A stretch of DNA of 63,296 nt from Campylobacterales bacterium (GTDB lineage Bacteria > Campylobacterota > Campylobacteria > Campylobacterales > Sulfurimonadaceae). The position numbers and the translations under genes are program-made. Where the stretch lies: NCBI GenBank assembly GCA_026390135.1, contig JAPLGN010000037.1:1-63296 (forward strand). Reading direction: 5' to 3'. Position 1 is the first letter of the stretch; every line of letters starts with the position of its first letter. This document shows, piece by piece, positions 43,394 to 52,254 of the stretch. The notes under the pieces are model-generated. The model was not told where the DNA came from, did no database searches, and was given only the letters and a program-made list of their open reading frames with translations.

Positions 43394-45313
43394 TTATAAG
43401 TAGACTCCGCCAACAACGCAGTTTTCCTTCCCAATGGGGTAATTTATATTCATCAACGGAGGAGTTGTTTTTAAATTCCTCTGTAAACGGCTAAAGAGCG
43501 ATTGCCCCGCGAAATACGACCCGCACAACACCACATCCGATGCTTTAGTTTTTCCCTTTATTTCGGTAAGAAGTTCACTAAAATAATCGCCAAATGATTC
43601 AAAAATAGAATAGCTTAAATAGACTGAATCAACACCCGCTATTTTATAACTGATGATGCTGGATAAAAAAGCGATATGGTTAAATCGGTTATCTTCTACT
43701 TTCGTATCGATTTGAAGCCCGCCTTTTCCGACGAACTTCAATGCCTCTTTCATTACCCCTTCGTAACTTTTCTCTTCCAAATCCAAAATGATAGCCGTCG
43801 CTTCAAAAAGGGAAGTACCCTCTTTTAGTGCTGACAGCGCTTCTGCCATTGCAGGGAGTTTTGTTCGCATATTCTCTACCAAACGATCCGATCCCTCTCG
43901 CAACGTCGCCATTTTTTCCAACAGTCCCTCAGGGCTAAACGGTTTAGGAGGAACAACACGAATCACTTTTTTCCCATCATAATACAAAAATGACGGTTCA
44001 CCTTCGAAATAGGCTCCGACAACTTTTATTCCAAATTTGTTATGCTCTGCAATGACTGACATAAAGGACGCTTCATCTTCTGCCATCGTGTGAAAATTGG
44101 CAGATTCAACGGCACGGTCTTCGGTTTCGAGCTGATTGACTTTCAGCGTGGATGCCGAGGTAAAACGTTCCATTTGATCAAAGAGCATCCCTTTTTCATC
44201 TTTAATTCCTACTAATCCATTGGCAATACTAAGCGTATCCGTACCAAACGGAAGCCGTGCAGGAAATGAAACACGCTCACCGGAAGTGATAAATTTAACA
44301 TCTTTGTTGATAAAGAGACGCATATCACTTTGCGAATGGATGTTTAAATCAAAATCCATACTAAAATCAGCCTCAACAGCAGACTCCAATGCCTTATACG
44401 CAATAAAATCAAGACCCAAAAGACTCAACTCTTTTCCCAGTAAAATAGAAAAGCCATCATCCGGATATTTCACATCGATGGTTGAGCCAAAAGTACTTCG
44501 CATGGCTTCATCTTTAAGGGCCACATGGATAATCGGACGCTCGATACTTAGCAGTGCGTTAAATTCATCATTAATCAGTGAACAATACTCCGTGATTTTC
44601 ATCGCATTGGTCAGCATTAAAACCGAACTCTGCTCAAGTTTATCCGTACGATAAAAGAGCCGATATCCCATCGTCGTTTTCATCAAAAGTGTTTTACCAT
44701 CACGCAATGCTTTCGCGGCAACTTCAAACATGGTTCGAAAACTTCCCGGATCGTTGGCATAACGTTCATTGCCTTTATGGGTAAGTTTGACAGGGATTCC
44801 GCATTCATGGCAGGAGTTTAATACTTGTTTTTCACGTCGTCCAAAACTTACTGATTCTTTTTCACACGTAGGACAGGGCTTCACATAGGAAAGTGCTGTA
44901 TTACTGCGCGTATAAGGATAATGATCGAAAAAGGCATATTGCCCCCCGCAATGAGTACACTGGGTAAAGGGGTAATAATAACGCTTTGATCCAGGATCAA
45001 ACATCTCTTTTTGACAACCGGGACATAATCCCAACGCAATCGGATACTCGATATCAAAATCAGGAACCGTCTCAGGCTCTCCCTCAATGTCATAATAGTC
45101 ACTTTTTGTCATAAAACACGAAGCAGGAAGATTGGTTCCGATCGATTCAAGACACTCTTGGAGCTTATCATCACCACTGTCAAAAGCACAAATAATTTTT
45201 GTCTTTTGTTGATGGACAACGGCTTTAATCCCGAATGTACGGATAATAGAGATCAAATAATTTTTAATCGTAGGTTGAGAAAAAGAGGTCATCACCTCTA
45301 ACGTAAATGCCAT
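43394..45313 (-). CDS. HypF-like paralog with lost catalytic motifs, hydE position
   Basis: A 639-aa relative of HypF lacking the acylphosphatase signature. The zinc fingers are kept (CPGCQKEMFDPGSKRYYYPF and CTHCG; CPTC, CHECG). A YrdC-like region (LLMKTTMGYRLFYRTD) and a Kae1-like end (VLCGSYFAGQSLFSRL) are recognisable, but the KRR..KP nucleotide motif and the HHxxH motif are absent. In Helicobacter pylori the hydABCDE operon ends with HydE, required for hydrogenase activity; this gene holds the equivalent place after hydC. Whether it is HydE is inference. The start at 45313 has AAAGGG 5 nt upstream. Confidence 0.7.
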   Translation of the reverse strand: MAFTLEVMTSFSQPTIKNYLISIIRTFGIKAVVHQQKTKIICAFDSGDDKLQECLESIGTNLPASCFMTKSDYYDIEGEPETVPDFDIEYPIALGLCPGCQKEMFDPGSKRYYYPFTQCTHCGGQYAFFDHYPYTRSNTALSYVKPCPTCEKESVSFGRREKQVLNSCHECGIPVKLTHKGNERYANDPGSFRTMFEVAAKALRDGKTLLMKTTMGYRLFYRTDKLEQSSVLMLTNAMKITEYCSLINDEFNALLSIERPIIHVALKDEAMRSTFGSTIDVKYPDDGFSILLGKELSLLGLDFIAYKALESAVEADFSMDFDLNIHSQSDMRLFINKDVKFITSGERVSFPARLPFGTDTLSIANGLVGIKDEKGMLFDQMERFTSASTLKVNQLETEDRAVESANFHTMAEDEASFMSVIAEHNKFGIKVVGAYFEGEPSFLYYDGKKVIRVVPPKPFSPEGLLEKMATLREGSDRLVENMRTKLPAMAEALSALKEGTSLFEATAIILDLEEKSYEGVMKEALKFVGKGGLQIDTKVEDNRFNHIAFLSSIISYKIAGVDSVYLSYSIFESFGDYFSELLTEIKGKTKASDVVLCGSYFAGQSLFSRLQRNLKTTPPLMNINYPIGKENCVVGGVYL

Positions 45314-45407
45314 AGTTGCCCTTTGTAAACTAAAATCTATAGTTCTTTTATAGCTCTCCCATCGGAGAATTATAAAAAAACTATCATGTTCGTCATGAAA
45401 TATTCTG

Positions 45408-45476
45408 CCTCGAAGAGGCAAGCTTTAGTGCCATAGCGGCAAGCGTAGCCAAAGGGATTTTATTCCTTTGGCGTTC
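45408..45476 (-). repeat. Dispersed hairpin repeat, family 2, copy 1
   Basis: About 70 bp between hydC and the HypF-like gene. It holds two hairpins: TGCCTC-GAA-GAGGCA and CCAAAGG-GATTTTATT-CCTTTGG. An inverted copy with about 80-90% identity by eye is at 60702-60782 in the cys operon. Both copies are inside operons. Confidence 0.8.
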
Positions 45477-46186
45477 TAATCCAATGTATCGTCTTTGACA
45501 AACTTAGATCCGCCAATAACGATGGCAATATCTGCTTCTTTCCAGAAAATCGTTCTCCACACTTGATAGTAGATATGAAAGACTACCCAGCAGACAATAA
45601 ACCACATGCTCATATGGTGAGCAATACGGACATCCATCAAACTTCCGCCCGTAACAGGAATTGTCCAATCGGTTGCAATATGAAGCATCCACGGCCACCA
45701 TGCTCCAATAGAACTGATCCCTGATTCCAATCCGTGTACATACAGCTGAAGACCGGTAAACAGCATCCACACGAGAAGCAGATGAAAAATCGTAAAATAA
45801 ACCGTATTGAAACTGTCTGAATGCGTTGAATCAAACTTTTTAGTACGATTCAACGTTAACAGGTTCACCAGTACTGCACCAAACTCGGTGATATTTTTCC
45901 CATTCGGAATCAGTTTTTTATACGGCTTATCAAATCGACTGAAAAAATAAAGATAAGCGATTAATACCGATGTTACATCAAAAATAATCGCGATCATAAA
46001 GTGCCCGTAACGATTCCATGCCATCACATATTTATCGACCGCACCATCCGCAATAAACGTTTGATAATACGGATGCCCAATATAAAGACCTGTGATGACG
46101 GCTCCAACCATACTAAACGCATTCACCCAATGGATAATGCGCATAGCAGGTGTCATACGTTTAACTTGTTTGTACCCCTGTTTCAT
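45476..46186 (-). CDS. hydC: Ni/Fe-hydrogenase b-type cytochrome subunit
   Basis: Diheme membrane anchor passing electrons from the hydrogenase to quinone. The 236-aa protein has four TM helices. Candidate heme ligands are His in IIHWVNAFSM (helix 1), FHLLLVWM (helix 3) and AHHMSMWFIVCWVVFHIYY (helix 4). It follows hydB by 10 bp. The C-terminal tail is polar. The ending shares sequence with repeat family 2. Confidence 0.92.
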   Translation of the reverse strand: MKQGYKQVKRMTPAMRIIHWVNAFSMVGAVITGLYIGHPYYQTFIADGAVDKYVMAWNRYGHFMIAIIFDVTSVLIAYLYFFSRFDKPYKKLIPNGKNITEFGAVLVNLLTLNRTKKFDSTHSDSFNTVYFTIFHLLLVWMLFTGLQLYVHGLESGISSIGAWWPWMLHIATDWTIPVTGGSLMDVRIAHHMSMWFIVCWVVFHIYYQVWRTIFWKEADIAIVIGGSKFVKDDTLD

Positions 46187-46196
46187 GATTGGCTCC

Positions 46197-47972
46197 TTAG
46201 ATACTGCAAACAGTATCTACTTTGTAAACAGCAAGCTCTTTACCTTTGGTATCGACAACGTGTACCGCACAAGCAATACAAGGGTCAAAACTGTGAATGG
46301 TTCGAATAATCTCAAGAGGCTGCTCTGGATTGGCAACTTTGGTTCCGATCAAACTTGCTTCATACGCACCTAAACGCCCTTTGTGGTCACGCGGAGCCGC
46401 GTTCCATGTTGATGGGACAACGGCTTGGTAGTTGGCTACTTTTCCATTCTCAATACGAACCCAGTGACCCAGTGCGCCACGAGGAGCTTCTGCCATACCA
46501 CGACCTTTGGTGCTAACACTCACTGCATCAAAGTCAAACTCAGTCCATGTGCTTTTATCACCAGCCGCAACGTTATGTGCAAGTTCATCGATCCAGTCGA
46601 TCATCACATCTGACATCAATGATGTCTCAATAGCACGCGCCGCAGTACGTCCAACAGTGCTGAACAACACTGCAATCGGTAGATTCCCGCGTTGTAAAAA
46701 CTCAGTGACATATTTAGTAATACGTTCATCTTTTCGTGCAACACCAATAACCATACGTGCCAATGGCCCTACTTCAACACGAGTGTCGTTGTAGATCGGT
46801 GATTTGATCCAGCTGTATTTTTCTTTGGTTTTGAGATAGGCGATTCCGTCTTCACGTTTATCAAAACCGGTGTATTCAGGAATCGTTTGTCCATCATACG
46901 GATGAAGAGGTTTGTCCCCTTTATACCATGAGTGCGTAACGTCCTCAGCGATTTTATCCGGATCAATATCCGCTACTTTGCTGATATCTCCACCATAAAC
47001 TACTCCGCTTGGGAAGAGAAGTGCAGATTTGTAAAAACCGGTATCATCAAGACGGAAATCACCGTAACTCATATAGTTCAATAAACCGCCGCCTGTTCCG
47101 CCAACACCTTTGCCCGCCATAAGCTCAGTAAAGGTAGCTTTTGAATCAGTTGCTTCGCCTGCATACATCGTACCTGCCATATAGACATCCGGAAGATAAG
47201 CTTGCTTAATAAATTTACGCCCATCTAAAAGCAATGATTTAAAGAGTGCAAGACGTGCCGGATTTTGGATGTCTTGGACACACGTCACACCACCAACTAC
47301 GATACTTTGTGGATGAGGATTTTTACCGCCTAAGATTGCTTGCATTTTTGCCATATTACGTTGAATATCCAACGCTTGCAAATAGTGAGCAACACCGATT
47401 AGATTTTGTTCAGGAGTCAATTTATAGTGAGGATTGCCCCAATAACCATTTCCGAAAATTCCCAAACGACCTTGTTTTACAAATTTAGCAACACGATCTT
47501 GAATCGCTTTAAATTCGCCTTCACCGTCAATAAAAGGTGATTCACCTGCAACCGTAGCCCATTTACGAGCTTCTACTGCTGTTTTTGCAGGATCTGCGGA
47601 AAGAGCTGAAACAACATCCACGAAATCAAGCGCATGAAGGTGATAAAAGTGAACCACGTGGTCATGAAGATACAACGCACCTTGAATTAAGTTCCGTACA
47701 AGACGTGCATTTTTAGGGATGGTGATTTTGAACGCATCTTCTACTGCTTCGATTGAACGTTGATAGTGGGTACCGGTACACACACCACAAATACGCATTG
47801 CCAATAATCCACAGTCACGCGGATCACGTCCTTGTAAAATGGTCTCAATTCCGCGAAACATCGTCGAAGAGCTGTACGCATCTATGATCGTATTATTATC
47901 ATCAATAACTGCTTCGATACGCAAATGCCCTTCGATACGTGTAATAGGGTCAACTACAATATGCTTACTCAT
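46197..47972 (-). CDS. hydB: [NiFe] hydrogenase large subunit (group 1 uptake type)
   Basis: Catalytic subunit binding the NiFe(CN)2CO centre. The 591-aa protein starts MSKHIVVDPITRIEGHL. The L1 motif RICGVCTGTHYQRS and the C-terminal L2 motif HSFDPCIACAVH provide the four nickel cysteines. A short tail follows the His (VVDTKGKELAVYKVDTVCSI) to be removed by the maturation peptidase. Its ATG overlaps the hydA stop by 8 bp. Confidence 0.97.
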   Translation of the reverse strand: MSKHIVVDPITRIEGHLRIEAVIDDNNTIIDAYSSSTMFRGIETILQGRDPRDCGLLAMRICGVCTGTHYQRSIEAVEDAFKITIPKNARLVRNLIQGALYLHDHVVHFYHLHALDFVDVVSALSADPAKTAVEARKWATVAGESPFIDGEGEFKAIQDRVAKFVKQGRLGIFGNGYWGNPHYKLTPEQNLIGVAHYLQALDIQRNMAKMQAILGGKNPHPQSIVVGGVTCVQDIQNPARLALFKSLLLDGRKFIKQAYLPDVYMAGTMYAGEATDSKATFTELMAGKGVGGTGGGLLNYMSYGDFRLDDTGFYKSALLFPSGVVYGGDISKVADIDPDKIAEDVTHSWYKGDKPLHPYDGQTIPEYTGFDKREDGIAYLKTKEKYSWIKSPIYNDTRVEVGPLARMVIGVARKDERITKYVTEFLQRGNLPIAVLFSTVGRTAARAIETSLMSDVMIDWIDELAHNVAAGDKSTWTEFDFDAVSVSTKGRGMAEAPRGALGHWVRIENGKVANYQAVVPSTWNAAPRDHKGRLGAYEASLIGTKVANPEQPLEIIRTIHSFDPCIACAVHVVDTKGKELAVYKVDTVCSI

Positions 47973-49202
47973 GGCTCTCTCCTGATTTTTCTCGTTTACC
48001 GGCTACGGCGCTTGCTGCTGCATGGATCGCAATACCGATTCCCGCTGCAGTTAACATGCCCAAACCAAATTCATCAACGGTTTTTTCAACACCACCGGTA
48101 GGTGCTTTGATTTTCGCATTGGCCATAGGGCGCTCGTATGCGTATTTGTCCCAAAAATCGGGCTCTGAACAGCCGATACAACCGCGTCCTACTCCGATTG
48201 GCCAGTTGACCGCTTCGTTATAACGTATAATGGAACAGTTGTTAAAGGTCATAGGACCTTTACATCCCATTTTGTAGAGACAGAAATTGTTTTGTGCTCC
48301 TTGGTCACCCCATTCTTCTACATATTCACCCGCGTCAAAGTGAGCGCGGCGTTCACAGTTGTCATGGATACGGTATCCGAATGCAAATTTAGGACGAAGA
48401 AGTGAATCAAGTTCCGGAACTTGCCCCGTCAAAAGATAATGCAATATTACTCCAACCATATTGGCAGGATTAGCAGGACATGCAGGAATATTAATAAGCG
48501 GTTTGTTTTTAATTACGTCCATTACCCCTACTGCACCAGTAGGATTTGGAGAAGCGGCAGGGATACCGCCAAAGGTAGCACAAGCTCCTACGGCAACAAC
48601 GGCCGCAGCATTTTCGGCACAACGGACAAGATGATCATGGAAGGTTTCACCGGCCGCTCCGATCGTTCCGTACTGGCCATTCATTCCCATCGGAATAGAA
48701 CCCTCTACAAAAAGAAGATATTTCCCTTTGAAATGTTCCATCGCTTCATCGAGCTGTTTTTCAGCCTGAAAACCGGATGCTGCTTGCAAGGTTTCTGGTA
48801 TTCCAAAGAAATAATATCAAGTACGATCTCATCGATTTTTGGTCCATCTGAACGTAAAAGCGCTTCAGAATTACCTGCACAGTCTTGAAGTTCAAGCCAA
48901 ATAACAGGCGCACGATTCATCATCACTGCGGCATCGGCAATAAGAGGAGTAAACATAGGAGGAAGCATCAACATCGCCGTCGTTGCACTCGCCCATTTCA
49001 TAAATTCCCGTCTATCAATTCCGTTCTCTTCTAAAAGATCCGAGAAATCAAGTCTATTTGCAGGTGCATTTGCACGCAGCTCGTTCAACCGTGCTTCACA
49101 TCTAACAAACAACTCCTGATAATAGGTATCGCCTTTGTTCGTTTCAATACGTGAGCTTTTCGACGTAAACAGTTTTTTAACCGCTTCTATTCTATCGGAC
49201 AT
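47965..49202 (-). pseudogene. hydA: [NiFe] hydrogenase small subunit, frameshifted
   Basis: The Fe-S electron-relay subunit. The first frame (49202 to about 48797) has the Tat signal RREFMKWASATTAMLML and PVIWLELQDCAGNSEALL, ending normally at ISLEY. The second frame (from about 48795 down to 47965) continues with ETLQAASGFQAE and VGACATFGGIPAA, and ends with the cluster motifs CPANPANM, DNCERRAHF, MGCKGP and GCIGCSEP and a C-terminal membrane anchor. One base appears to be missing at TACCAGAAACC (about 48790-48800). All other features are intact, so it is either a sequencing/assembly error or a recent inactivation. Confidence 0.85.
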
Positions 49203-49222
49203 AATCCTTTCCCCCTTATTAA

Positions 49223-49236
49223 TGAATAATCATTCA
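49223..49236 (-). promoter_or_regulatory. Predicted TetR operator upstream of hydA
   Basis: The minus strand reads TGAATGATTATTCA, a near palindrome identical over 14 bp to the nickel permease site. It ends 20 nt before the hydA ATG and lies upstream of a GGGGG/AAAGGA RBS region. The flanking ATATG...TTAAT extends the symmetry to 16 bp. Confidence 0.65.
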
Positions 49237-49332
49237 TATAGTACGGCGGAATAACTTAAACGAATATTTAAAACATAAAATTTATTTGAAATTTTTTATT
49301 TCTTGTTTATTTTTAGGACTAAAGTGAGAAGT

Positions 49333-49362
49333 TAATGGTTCGACAAGCTCACCACGAACAGA
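49333..49362. repeat. Short dispersed inverted repeat (GTTCGACAAGCTCACCACGAAC)
   Basis: GGTTCGACAAGCTCACCACGAACAG contains GTTCG and CGAAC arms and resembles an intergenic repeat known from many bacterial genomes. Only one copy is in this window. It adjoins the broken end of the pentapeptide-repeat fragment. Confidence 0.45.
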
Positions 49363-49545
49363 GATTATTTAGCGCGTTGTGTACACGCAGAACAAAGATC
49401 AAAAAGGTTTCGCTGAAATCGCAGGAGACGAAGGAGCAGTCATCGAATTCGGTCTTGGTGATCTTTTTTCCGTGCAGTTCAACGCCCTCAAATTTTTCGG
49501 CGAATACGTCCATGTTGTTGGTAATGGGGGTCATGCGAATACCAT
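49349..49545 (-). pseudogene. Truncated pentapeptide-repeat protein
   Basis: The frame gives FAEKFEGVELHGKKITKTEFDD, then CSFVSCDFSETF, the start of an A(D/N)LXX-type pentapeptide-repeat protein. The homology stops after about 15-20 repeat residues and the reading continues into the dispersed repeat (LRVHNALNNLCSW) and a stop. Only the N-terminal end of the original gene remains. Confidence 0.55.
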
Positions 49546-50097
49546 TCAAGTATTCTTCTCTAAAATATGTGTTGCTTCACCATTTAAACTTACCTGATTC
49601 TTTTTACCCCAATAATCAATTAAGCCTTCATCCCCTTGATTGATTGCCCATTCTCTAAGATCATTTCTTTCGCCTTTATACTCAAAATATGGAACAGCCA
49701 TTCCACAAACAGTCAGAACCATTTCAAGCCTTACATCGAAAATCTGACGACACCCTGAAAGGTTTGGCAGAAGATTTGATAATTCATCCCATTCTTTGTC
49801 ATTTTTATGTATTACTTTTGCATTACCTATTAACTTGACAATTAAAGGATCTTTTTCAAAGGAACAAAACATAATTGTCATTCTTTTATTTCTTTGAATA
49901 TGGGCTGAACTTTCATTTGTACTACCAGTTGCATTTATCCATACAACCCTCTTGTTGTCAATAATTTTAAATGAATCCATACCTTTAGGTGATAAATTAA
50001 TGAAACTTTCTTCCGTTGCTGTCGCAACAAAGTAGATTTTTTGTTTTTCTATGAAATCTATAATTTCATGGTTTAATTCTTCAAATTTTGTTGCCAT
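49546..50097 (-). CDS. PNPOx-family flavin-binding protein
   Basis: A 183-aa split-barrel protein of the pyridoxamine-5'-phosphate-oxidase-like family (YFVATATEESFINLSPKGMDSF, VVWINATGSTNESSAHI, MTIMFCSFEKDPLIVKLIGNAKVI). Members bind FMN or heme and have varied, often unknown, activities. A long C-terminal extension (about 130-183) follows the barrel. It lies upstream of the pentapeptide fragment and downstream of the zeta-like pair, in an accessory gene patch. Confidence 0.75.
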   Translation of the reverse strand: MATKFEELNHEIIDFIEKQKIYFVATATEESFINLSPKGMDSFKIIDNKRVVWINATGSTNESSAHIQRNKRMTIMFCSFEKDPLIVKLIGNAKVIHKNDKEWDELSNLLPNLSGCRQIFDVRLEMVLTVCGMAVPYFEYKGERNDLREWAINQGDEGLIDYWGKKNQVSLNGEATHILEKNT

Positions 50098-50123
50098 ATT
50101 CTTCTCATTTTAAAAAATATTTA

Positions 50124-50321
50124 TTATTTATAAATCCCTTCGTACTCTTTCGGAACTTTTGAGGTGATTTCACCATCTGGCATTTGGAAATAGGGTACTC
50201 CATCGCGACGATATACATTTGGTACACCGTTAGCAAGGCTCCGTTCTTGTGCCTCTTTGATCGCTTTTTTTCCGATTTTTAGGATCATGTCACGGAATTT
50301 GTAATTTTCGATGGTCTTCAT
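50124..50321 (-). CDS. Small partner of the zeta-like kinase, 65 aa
   Basis: A 65-aa polar, basic protein (MKTIENYKFRDMILKIGKKA start; a NVYRRDGVPYFQMPDGEI segment). No family recognised. The ATG overlaps the stop of the zeta-like kinase gene by 4 bp, so they are cotranslated. This order (toxin first, small gene second) suggests an antitoxin or modulator. It is real by coupling, and its function is inferred. Confidence 0.6.
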   Translation of the reverse strand: MKTIENYKFRDMILKIGKKAIKEAQERSLANGVPNVYRRDGVPYFQMPDGEITSKVPKEYEGIYK

Positions 50322-50878
50322 TGTAGTCCTCCCACAAAAGTATTGTAATACGGTTCATGCAGTACGGTAAGCTCACCATCGGCGAAGTTGGCAACCTCTT
50401 CGAACTCATCATCGGCGTTAAAAAAGAGAAACCACCGATCCGCCATTGCTTTGTACTGTTCAAAAAACAGTTTTCTACTTCGGTAATATCGGCGGATTAT
50501 ATCCTCTTTGGGAATATCATGACCGCCGTTATAAACCCGATTTTGAACACGTGCAACATTATCAATGACATCTTCGAGATAGAGATAAAAAATATCGATG
50601 AAATAACCGCTTTCTTTGGCTTTTTGGATAATTTTGATCAGATATTTACCGCTCATCGTCGTTTCGAGAATCAAATCTTGTTTTTGGTTGAGCAGTTCTT
50701 CGATCCGACGTAGAAAAATTTTCCCCGCATTGAACTTTTCATGATCCATTGCTTCGGGGTTGAGTTCTTTGGCGATTTCATCGGCATTGATAAATTCCAA
50801 ACCGCTAAATTCTGCATAAGAAAGGGCAAAAGTCGTTTTACCGCTACCGTTTGCACCGGCGATAATCGTTAATCTCAC
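50318..50878 (-). CDS. Zeta-toxin-like P-loop kinase
   Basis: A 186-aa protein with P-loop IIAGANGSGKTTFA at the N terminus, FINADEIAKELNP (substrate-region Asp), ILETTMSGKYL and RVYNGGHDIPKEDIIRRYYRS, typical of the zeta-toxin/UDP-GlcNAc kinase family and of its stand-alone relatives. It is shorter than full Zeta (about 290 aa). The target could be a nucleotide sugar or another small molecule. It is paired with a small downstream gene by a 4-bp overlap. Confidence 0.75.
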   Translation of the reverse strand: MRLTIIAGANGSGKTTFALSYAEFSGLEFINADEIAKELNPEAMDHEKFNAGKIFLRRIEELLNQKQDLILETTMSGKYLIKIIQKAKESGYFIDIFYLYLEDVIDNVARVQNRVYNGGHDIPKEDIIRRYYRSRKLFFEQYKAMADRWFLFFNADDEFEEVANFADGELTVLHEPYYNTFVGGLQ

Positions 50879-50943
50879 ACCTCTATCCTTTAGAATATTT
50901 TATAAAAGCATTCTATCTCAAATGTCATTTATTTGATCACTCG

Positions 50944-52254
50944 TTAATGCGTTGTACACACTGAACAGACATCAAATGATCTAAAAGTAAACGTTGCTGT
51001 TTCGATAGAATCAGCTCCTATCATCGCTTTTTGAGCAGGGCCTGGTGTCTGAGGTGAACCGCATGAAAGATTCCACTGTGTCGGTGTTATAAGCGTGTAA
51101 CTATCGATTATCCCTTTGTTTAGCGTCACTTTATGGATCAATGGACCTCGTGGCGCTTCGACGATGCCAATCCCTTCACCGCTGATAGAAGTGATTTTCT
51201 TGTTGGGTTCAATAAATGATGGCTCATCCAGATGCAGAGATTGTAAAAGAGTTTTGCAATGTTCCAAGAGCAGCGCTGTTTCGTAACTTCTTGCCATGAT
51301 ACGTGTATAGGTGCTGTCGCGAAAACTTCGATGAAGATGCTTAATGAACGGGACACCATTGGTAACAGCACGCGCTAATGGACCGGTTTCAAACGCGTTA
51401 TTTTGATAGAGAGCATTTTTAGCGTAGGTTTTTTCATCCACAGTATAAGGATCTTCCAACATGACCAATTTAGGATTTACTTTTGCTATCCGTCGGTTTA
51501 TATATTTTGAAGGATTTGAAAATCCATGATTTCCTAACACCATATAGCGATCATACGAAAACCCTTGTTTATGCATTTTGGCAGTACGGAGCATTTTATC
51601 AATGTCACGCATATCGCCGCTTACATATGAAAGATCTTTAGCAGAGGATAAATTGAGATAGTCCTCCAGTGAAATACCGGTCAGTTCTTTTTCAAACCAT
51701 CGAATCAACTCATCCAGAATTCCCATTGCACGTACGGTATCGACATAGGTTGGATCACATGTCACACCACCGGGTATCATGTACGAGGAATGAGGCCATT
51801 GTCCAGCGAAAATAGCCAGAACTTTTGTTGCAAGTGATGCCGCATACGCCCCCTTAAGCCGACACGAATCGGCAATTGGACGTTGAAGCAAATGAGACAA
51901 TTCCGGATAAATCACCATATAAAGCCATTTAAAGTGATTTTGTATCAGCTCCAGCGAGAGGGTCAACTCTCGAATCATTTCAGCTTTAGGGGAAATTTCG
52001 AGGGGGAAACCGCTGTTGGCATACACTGATTCGATGGCTCGAACTGCTGCGAACAGATGCGAATGTCCACATATTCCACAGACACGCGGGGTAATGACCA
52101 ATGCATCCATCGCAGGTTTTAAGTATAAAATCGCCTCCATCCCTCGAAAATGGGGAAAAGCAATCGTTGCGAAAGAGACTTTGTTTTGTTCAAAAGTAAA
52201 CTGTACCGAGGCTTCCCCTTCGATTCGTTCGATCCATTTACGTGTTATCATCAA
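50944..52254 (-). CDS. [NiFe] hydrogenase large subunit, HupV-like (group 2), no C-terminal tail
   Basis: The large subunit of a second, soluble hydrogenase, 436 aa, shorter than HydB. The L1 motif RVCGICGHSH matches group 2 enzymes. The L2 motif is FDVCSVCTTH with the stop directly after His, so no peptide remains for a maturation peptidase to remove. This is a hallmark of H2-sensing and some cytosolic group 2 hydrogenases. Pro of the usual DPC is Val. It overlaps the small subunit gene by 17 bp. Confidence 0.88.
   Translation of the reverse strand: MMITRKWIERIEGEASVQFTFEQNKVSFATIAFPHFRGMEAILYLKPAMDALVITPRVCGICGHSHLFAAVRAIESVYANSGFPLEISPKAEMIRELTLSLELIQNHFKWLYMVIYPELSHLLQRPIADSCRLKGAYAASLATKVLAIFAGQWPHSSYMIPGGVTCDPTYVDTVRAMGILDELIRWFEKELTGISLEDYLNLSSAKDLSYVSGDMRDIDKMLRTAKMHKQGFSYDRYMVLGNHGFSNPSKYINRRIAKVNPKLVMLEDPYTVDEKTYAKNALYQNNAFETGPLARAVTNGVPFIKHLHRSFRDSTYTRIMARSYETALLLEHCKTLLQSLHLDEPSFIEPNKKITSISGEGIGIVEAPRGPLIHKVTLNKGIIDSYTLITPTQWNLSCGSPQTPGPAQKAMIGADSIETATFTFRSFDVCSVCTTH

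Noticed and set aside
47965-48805. Programmed frameshifting in hydA or cysD
   Set aside because: No slippery heptamer followed by a stimulating structure is visible, and both genes are conserved enzymes that do not use frameshifting elsewhere.
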